Source of the DNA: Spongospora subterranea f. sp. subterranea
Lineage: Eukaryota; Endomyxa: Phytomyxea; Phytomyxea; Plasmodiophorida
DNA: 64,000 nt
Assembly (NCBI GenBank): GCA_049724395.1
Contig: JAUGWO010000010.1
Coordinates: 16,161-80,160, forward strand
Direction of reading: 5' to 3'
Positions 57,768-64,000 of this stretch are shown piece after piece. The translations under genes and the position numbers were made by a program. The notes under the pieces were generated by a model. It made no database searches and was not told where the DNA came from. It worked only from the letters and a program-made list of their open reading frames with translations. Every line of letters starts with the position of its first letter. The first letter of the stretch is position 1.

Positions 57768-58924
57768 TTAACAAAAATCTTGACTGGTCTAGAACTGATA
57801 ATAGGTGATGAAAGCAGACACTCTTCACTTTATGCTTTGGTGGGTTCAGCGTGCTGTAATGGCGTATGTTTTCGTCTCTTTCAATCGGTGGAATATCGTT
57901 GTGGGCAATGGTCAATGCGGCCGCACCTTTTGCACTGTCGAAATTAATTTTCTTTTTCCAACAGTTCCTTTTCTTCTAGGGCAAACAGTCGTTGATATGC
58001 CAGCTAACGCACTGTTTGTGGTGAGACCAAATTTTCGACCATTCTCAATTACATCATATTCGTCTGTAATTTGCTTGATCGAATCCAATGAAAAATGAAC
58101 GCTTCGTCTTGACAAGATCTACCGTAATTTTTTGACGAGCACTATCTTTCAATTCAATTCGCAGGAGGTACTTTAACAGCAAGAGGGGTCCAGTTCCATA
58201 CGGACCGCCCGGTTTAAGACCACAATCGCTACTAGTAAGAGAACAGTTTTCGATAATATTGGAAATGCTCGCTTGAAAAATCTTGCTCACGCAATGGTAT
58301 ACTATCAACGCATCATTCTCCCCACACCGTGGCGCAAATTGTGACCCCGAGGATCGCAAATTTTAGCATCAACGGACTACTTGTCATCATCAAACTGCTG
58401 ACAATGGCTCCCAAGTTCTCTCGACTGAACTAGCTAGCCAAAAGCTAGAAATATCCAGAATCTAAACGCATCCCTGCGATTATTGACGATGAGGAGATTT
58501 TCAAGAGCTTTCCAACGAACTGCTCAAACTAGGGGATTGTGGTCCGGGACGTCGTATGGATGACGGTACTTTCTGGTGAGTACCCCTATAGTTGGGGTTC
58601 TATGTGATGGACGTCCATTCATCACGGATTATATATACAGGCTTTGCCGGGTACCGTAAACTGACTAAATAACAGGGGGCGGACTCTTATGTACGCTGTA
58701 TTTGCAAGATAAGAATGGAAATCGAAAATTTTCTGATGTTTATCCGGAAGCAGTGACCTTGACTTTCAACGGAATTCCACCGATTGAAAGAGGGTTCTTT
58801 CATACGCCATTCCAACACGCTGAACCCACAACTGAAAGCTGTGGATAAAGTTGAGAGAGTCCGGTTCTGCTTTCATCACCTACAAATTATCAGTTCTAGG
58901 GACCCGAGTCAAGATTTTTGTTAA
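57768..58924. repeat. Centre of the large palindrome
   Basis: It is bounded by Harbinger-type ends pointing outward (CGGGACC|TTAACAAAAATCTTG at 57767 and CAAGATTTTTGTTAA|GGTCCCG at 58925). Inverted arms of about 130 bp (57768-57905 and 58795-58924) can encode IPPIER. Inside are a minus-strand frame (KPGGPYGTGPLLLLKYLLRI) and, at 58318-58495, a third partial copy of the transposase 5' end. I recognise no other family. Confidence 0.55.
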
Positions 58925-59105
58925 GGTCCCGTTTGGATGCCACGGTCGTCCGAATTTTGCAAAATTCTTAGTTTGCAAAATTCTGGTACAGTACCGGACA
59001 TCTTAACACCACAGACATTTCAAATTGGAAATAAGAAAGTGCGTACGCAGATACAATATGCGCAACGCGCAAAATATAAGTGCAACTGCACCTGTTTTTC
59101 CCAAA

Positions 59106-61291
59106 TCAAAGATCGTTTATTATGCGAACTGGCAAGCTTCTATGACGCTTATAAACTTTGACAGCATACTCTACTTGGCGCATGGTCAGTCTGTTGCCAT
59201 CGGGACCATTAACGCGATAGGCGTCCATGTATCTGAAGCATTTGCGTGCAAACCGACGAATCTGGGACACGGTCACTGCCTGAAGTGCCAGTTTCAACAA
59301 TGCATTTCAAGTCCTTGAAGGAATAAGTACAGTTTCTTGTGTGTAGCTCTTACACGCGGCATGAATACATTTCTATGAAGTTGAATTCACAATGGAACTT
59401 AGGATAGAAATCAACAATAAATCCATCGTGACACTCAACGACCTCATTCAACCATTGCTTCTGTTGTTGAAAATCAGGTTGAGACTGCAGAATTTCACAA
59501 GATCCTTTTAAAGACATAGTGTTATCCCATAAGCTACGTTCTTTCAAAATTGAGCGGCACCCCTTTTTGGATACCTGCTTCGGTCTGCATCTTTTGAATT
59601 ATTTTGGCACCAGAGCCATCAACAAACCAACCATCTCGCTGGGGTCTTGTCTTGACTCCACCATCACTAAGATTGAGCACGCGGGCATTCAAGGCATTCG
59701 GAGGTAGAGAACGATGGTTTTGAGAATTATCGAACAGGAATAACGCGTGCGATTCGGGGTGCAGAATCTTGAAAATCGGAATGACTTTCTTTTGAAGCTG
59801 GTTAACCAAATCAGCATTGGTCCAATAACCGTCGGCGTTCTTCCCAGGCTCGTATTATGGTTACGGTTGCTGACGGTATTAGAGGATGCAATGCTTGCAG
59901 TTGTGGCGATAATCTCATTGCACCATGGCATTGACATAAGAATTCCGATACCATCAAACTCTTCCCTTCCCCTTTGGGACGTATGGGTAAATGATTTTTA
60001 TCCATCCAGATGTGTTTTTTTCCATCATGAGAACTGAAACAAGATTCATGGTGAGTCACAAGAATCAGTTGCTTAACTCCGTCTGGAATGTCAGAGAATA
60101 TTTCACCTTCCATATCGTCCCCATCGAACTTGATCATTCGTTCATCGTATTGCCTCATGCGCCGTAGAAAATCTTGTCGATATGACACAACGTCTGCCCT
60201 TTCGTGGCCATCTTGATACAACCCCTTCTGGTAACCCCCATATTTTAGTCCAAGAACATGCATCCATCTCGACGCAGTTCGTTCAGAGATAATGATCGGG
60301 CGCGGCAACCCCAGTTGTAAATGAAGTGACTCCTGAACCCATTTTGAGAATGAAAGCGCTGAGATCAAATCGTGCCTTTGAGATCGAAGCCAACCTCGAC
60401 AGTTAATGACAACGTCTTCTTCGTGAATAAACGATTTCACCTTGAAGTGCAAACCTTGGCTATGGTCGGGCAATCTCTGATTCTTTCTAAAAAATTCCGC
60501 CCATTTTCTGATAGTTCTACCGTGCCAGGTAGCACTTAAACTTGGAAATACATTTGTTGCCGATTCGGACGATGCTTTTGTTCTCGAGAGTCCTTGAACA
60601 AGTCCTATAGAGTATTTCTCGATGCTTTGATACCTAAGGAGATCATATTTGGTCACGTGGGCGAGCCGCTTTTCGTCTTGATGTTCTTCGTCACTGATGT
60701 GAGGCGGGATAACAGTTGTAATGCGGTTGGTATGTCTATGAAAGTCTCGTCCACTGCTTCCGGAGATTCCGCTTCAAAAACTTCGGCGACAATTTCAGCT
60801 GTTGCACTTCTCGGTTTGAACCAATTGGTAATTTTAGGGACGTTTGCGACTGAGTTGATACGAGCTTGACGCTCTTTTTGTCGCCGCCACCGAGTGGTAT
60901 CGCTATCACCGGAATAACACGAGCGAAGATGGGATCCAGCACCATTTATCCAAACTAACGTTGATGTGTTAGCATCAACGGCTACGTCATCGTCATCATC
61001 GCAAATAACGTAGCTTTCGTTGTCAGACGACTGATTACCTTCAAGACAAACTTCCTTATTGTCAATAGTCGCAGAGATGCGTTTTAGATTCTGGATATTT
61101 CTAGCTTCGGCTAGCTGCTTCCATCGAGAGTTCTTGGGAGCCATTGTCAGCAGTTTGATGATTTTCAAGTTTTGAGTCCGGACTGCGCAGTAAAATTTGC
61201 GATCCTCGGGGTCACAATTTGCGCCACGGTGTGTAAGAATATGCGGCAATATGTGCGAACGCACTTTGTGAGCATTTTGATTTTCCACCAT
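59106..61291 (-). pseudogene. IS630/Tc1-like transposase, best-preserved copy
   Basis: A likely start is MAPKNSRWKQLAEARNIQNL at 61144, followed by an acidic stretch, then RWRRQKERQARINSV, VPKITNWFKPRSATAEIV, the helical SATWHGRTIRKWAEFFRKNQ, and the catalytic region: VTHHESCFSSHDGKKHIW with RPKGEGKSLMVSEFL, ALFLFDNSQNHRSLPPNALN, and [16 protein letters not shown]. It ends [30 protein letters not shown]. The motif usually VTHDE is VTHHE, so the first catalytic aspartate seems lost. Frame slips occur near 60690, 59850, 59535 and 59390. A TIR CAGTACCGGACATCTTAAC at 58987 marks its 3' end, preceded by TA. Confidence 0.8.
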
Positions 61292-61813
61292 ATAAATTTC
61301 AAAAATGTTCTCTTACATACAAACTTTGGACTCTATCGGCGCAGCCGCTATTGAAGTTAAAGACACAATCGAGGTGTCATATTGTTCAGAAGGCAAAAAG
61401 CTATCGATTAACACCTTCTAAACAGATTGATTGAGCTAGCTGAAGGCTGCTCAAAGAACAGCAGACGGAGGCGTCAGATGGGATGGCGAACACCCACCAG
61501 GCGTCTGACGGCCGAGGTGATTCAGCCGTAAAGATCTGGCGAAAGAGAATTGCAGACTTGATGTGGTCTGACTATTTGACTCTTAGGTCCCGTTTGGATG
61601 CCACGGGTCCGCAATTTGCAAACTCTTAGTTTGGAAAATTTGGTAAAATTTTGCAAAATTCTTAGTTTGCAAAATTCTGGTAAAATTTTGCAAAGTTTCA
61701 ATTTGCTGTTTCCCCGTGCGTTTGGCAGCATCCCGATCAAAAGGTCCGCATTGCATCAACTGTAGGTACCATAGAGCAGCACCCTCTATAACTACCTACT
61801 CCTATTTCTTAAT

Positions 61814-62931
61814 ATGGTGGCTGCCAAATCAGAAGCACGAGCTAAATGGACGGTGGAAAAGCAACAACGTCTAATGGAGCTAATGAGTGATGAGGCGAGT
61901 TGGATTTTTAAATTTTCAACACTCTCTCATTGAGTGCAGGTTGTCAAGTGTGGAAAATCGGAAAACGGGTACAAGAAGCAATCATGGCATGCTGTTACCT
62001 TGGCATTCAATAAGGAATTCGCCACTGTTTATGAATCCCGTCAATTGAAATCACAACTGAACGAGGTATGCACAGGACGCTATGATCATAGTCTGGAATC
62101 AGGTTCCCATTAATTGACAGCTCAAAAGCAATTGGAAACTGCTGAAACAGTTGAAGAATAACAGCGGGTTTGGATGGGACGAACAGCGTCAACTTCCAAC
62201 TGCACCTGATCAAACATGGGACGAGCTGATTGAGGTCAATTGATTTCTGATCCTGCTCTATATTAATTGTAATACGATGGTGATTGTGTTGTTAGGTCAA
62301 ACCCAAAAATGCGATTTTTAGGGAAAATCCATGGGTTTTGTTTTCAGCTGCCGACATTTTATTTGAGGGGACTGCTGCCACAGGCGAGTTCGCCATCGAA
62401 TCAAATGTCCATGTGCTCCCAGTTTCAGAGGGGTTTTTTCCGTACCCTCCTCGTTCCAGCCTCTCGGTTATAGCTGACTCGATATGCGAGGATGATTACC
62501 AGTCCTCAAGCAGCTCTGATCACAACAAAGCGCCCAAGCGTAGGAAAAGTGGTGCCAGACCACGTTCGAACGAGTTCACTCCCAATGGAGGCGGAGCTGT
62601 GGCAGCTCGCCCGGTGTCTACCACTCCCCGAGGAAGAAACAGTCCAGCGTGGGCAATCGCAGACGCGTTGGCGAAGTTTGCTGAATCTCGTGCTCCCATG
62701 CCAGCTAGCAAACCCACTCCCTCACTGGAGCGCGCCATTCAAGTATTGGAGCTGGACTACGCTGATCTCTTCACCGATGAAGAGCTGGCCAGTGCGTACG
62801 AAGTGATGGAAAATGAAGTAAAGGCATTAAACTTCAGTTTAATGCGAAAAGGTTCTGCCAGGGATATCTGGCTTCGCAAACAGGTTACGCTATTGTCGTC
62901 GCAACATGAATCTCAGTTTATGCCTTATTAA
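61814..62931 (+). pseudogene. Myb/SANT-like Harbinger protein, most complete copy
   Basis: Three exons with introns 62066-62120 and 62235-62295. MVAAKSEARAKWTVEKQQRL opens the Myb/SANT domain. Exon 2 gives LKSNWKLLKQLKNNSGFGWD and TAPDQTWDELIE, a hallmark of fungal Harbinger-associated Myb/SANT proteins. Exon 3 gives FRENPWVLFSAADILFEGTA, a Ser-rich acidic linker with KAPKRRKSGARPR (likely nuclear signal) and a helical end LERAIQVLELDYADLFTDEE to QFMPY. In Harbinger elements such proteins bind DNA and bring the transposase to the ends. A TGA at 61931-61933 sits where the copy at 52474 has TGG (Trp), so this copy is broken by one stop unless it is a sequence error. Confidence 0.72.
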
Positions 62932-63128
62932 AAGTTGTTTTTCGAAAGCGGCGATGACTCGTTCGTGCAACGCTATGATCAAGAACAGCAGACGGAGGCG
63001 TCAGATGGGATGGCGAACACCCACCAGGCGTCTGACGGCCGAGGTGATTCAGCCGTAAAGATCTGGCGAAAGAGAATTGCAGACTTGATGTGGTCTGACT
63101 ATTTGACTCTTAGATCGAAAAACAACTT
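62932..63128 (+). repeat. Spacer between head-to-head Myb copies
   Basis: It directly follows the MPY stop and encodes FFESGDDSFVQRYDQEQQTE and KIWRKRIADLMWSDYLTLRS on plus. It is the reverse-oriented equivalent of 53508-53702. Confidence 0.75.
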
Positions 63129-64000
63129 TTAATAAGGCATAAACTGAGATTCATGTTGCGACGACAATAGCGTAACCTGTTTGCGAAGCCAGATATCCCT
63201 GGCAGAACCTTTTCGCATTAAACTGAAGTTTAATGCCTTTACTTCATTTTCCATCACTTCGTACGCACTGGCCAGCTCTTCATCGGTGAAGAGATCAGCG
63301 TAGTCCAGCTCCAATACTTGAATGGCGCGCTCCAGTGAGGGAGTGGGTTTGCTAGCTGGCATGGGAGCACGAGATTCAGCAAACTTCGCCAACGCGTCTG
63401 CGATTGCCCACGCTGGACTGTTTCTTCCTCGGGGAGTGGTAGACACCTGGGTGAGCTGCCACAGCTCCGCCTCCATTGGGAGTGAACTCGTTCGAACGTG
63501 GTCTGGCACCACTTTTCCTACGCTTGGGCGCTTTGTTGTGATCAGAGCTGCTTGAGGACTGGTAATCATCCTCGCATATCGAGTCAGCTATAACCGAGAG
63601 GCTGGAACGAGGAGGGTACGGAAAAAACCCCTCTGAAACTGGGAGCACATGGACATTTGATTCGATGGCGAACTCGCCTGTGGCAGCAGTCCCCTCAAAT
63701 AAAATGTCGGCAGCTGAAAAACAAAACCCATGGATTTTCCTGAAAAATCGCATTTTTGGGTTTGACCTAACAACACAATCACCATCGTATTACAATTAAT
63801 ATAGAGCAGGATCAGAAATCAATTGACCTCAATCAGCGCGTCCCATGTTTGATCAGGTGCAGTTGGAAGTTGACGCTGTTCGTCCCATCCAAACCCGCTG
63901 TTATTCTTCAACTGTTTCAGCAGTTTCCAATTGCTTTTGAGCTGTCAATTAATGGGAACCTGATTCCAGACTATGATCATAGCGTCCTGTGCATACCTCG
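63129..64000 (-). pseudogene. Myb/SANT-like Harbinger protein, partial (right edge)
   Basis: An inverted copy, cut by the window end. The C-terminal half is nearly identical to the other copies (AADILFEGTAATGEFAIESN to QFMPY), but the frame shifts near 63450 between NGGGAVAAHP and VSTTPRGRNSPAWAIADALA. The Myb/SANT half continues beyond 64000. Confidence 0.65.

Larger units (their letters stand above)
53703..62931. repeat. Large imperfect palindrome, about 4.6 kb per arm
   Basis: Reading inward from 53703 and from 62931 gives the same order: Myb/SANT gene, Harbinger end, spacer fragment, then the IS630/Tc1 transposase, meeting at about 57.8-58.9 kb. Long stretches are identical, for example the roughly 150 bp downstream of 55330 compared with the reverse of 61291. 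Others differ by clusters of small indels. Confidence 0.85.
61586..64000 (+). mobile_element. Second Harbinger-like element, running off the window
   Basis: The left end GGTCCCGTTTGGATGCCACG at 61586 follows CTTA. It contains a Myb/SANT gene on plus (61814-62931), the 197-bp spacer and an inverted copy on minus (63129-64000 and beyond). The layout repeats that of 52.4-55.05 kb without the IS630/Tc1 insertion, so it shows the unoccupied target (ACTGTAGGTACCATAGAG near 61760). The right end lies outside the window. Confidence 0.7.

Noticed and set aside
49911-64000. Palindromic block considered as a single giant virus-like or Polinton element
   Set aside because: No capsid, polymerase or packaging gene is present; all pieces belong to Harbinger-like and IS630/Tc1-like DNA transposons.

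Overview
This is nuclear DNA from a eukaryote with compact genes and very short introns, mostly about 34-70 nt with GT...AG ends. One intron is clearly GC...AG. All three standard stop codons are used as stops. The gene content points to a flagellated, fungus-like organism, such as a chytrid, blastoclad or aphelid relative. Three centriole or cilium genes lie here (CEP120, CFAP74, POC1). They sit beside a fungal-style copper polysaccharide monooxygenase, a tiny-macrocysts-type membrane receptor, and Myb/SANT proteins like those of fungal Harbinger transposons. The lineage is inferred from gene content only.

1-40.5 kb is gene-dense. In order it holds: the 3' end of a polyprenyl diphosphate synthase (COQ1 type, +); a membrane-anchored LPMO-like protein (+); a possible TPP1/Tpz1-like telomere protein (-); SGT1 (+); a large Tmc-type multi-pass protein with a PAS-like region (-); an SLC18B1-like MFS transporter (-); CEP120 (+); NAA30, the NatC catalytic subunit (-); a decayed inverted duplication; OGG1 (+); CFAP74 (-); a 2.3 kb tandem duplication carrying a three-HMG-box mitochondrial DNA-binding protein and the 3' half of an oligopeptidase B gene; the broken oligopeptidase B gene itself (-); a small membrane-protein candidate (-); POC1 (+); CDK5RAP3/C53 (-); and a heat-shock promoter driving a small HSP20 (+).

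40.5-64 kb is almost entirely repeats. It holds a foldback repeat, a Mutator-like (MULE) element with a FAR1-type transposase, a MULE deletion derivative with a perfect 8-bp target duplication, a broken Ty1/copia fossil, and a nest of Harbinger-like elements (TIR GGNCCCGTTTGGATGCC, TTA/TAA flanks, Myb/SANT protein) invaded by IS630/Tc1-mariner elements (TIR CAGTRCCGGAC, TA target duplication). From about 53.7 to 62.9 kb the sequence is a large imperfect palindrome whose halves differ mainly by small indels.

The cilium genes are scattered singly among housekeeping genes (SGT1, NAA30, OGG1, CDK5RAP3). No operon-like or metabolic cluster is visible. The most distinctive signals are the LPMO with two cytoplasmic PSAP motifs, the possible telomere protein, the HMG/oligopeptidase tandem duplication, and the recurrence of inverted duplications across the window.
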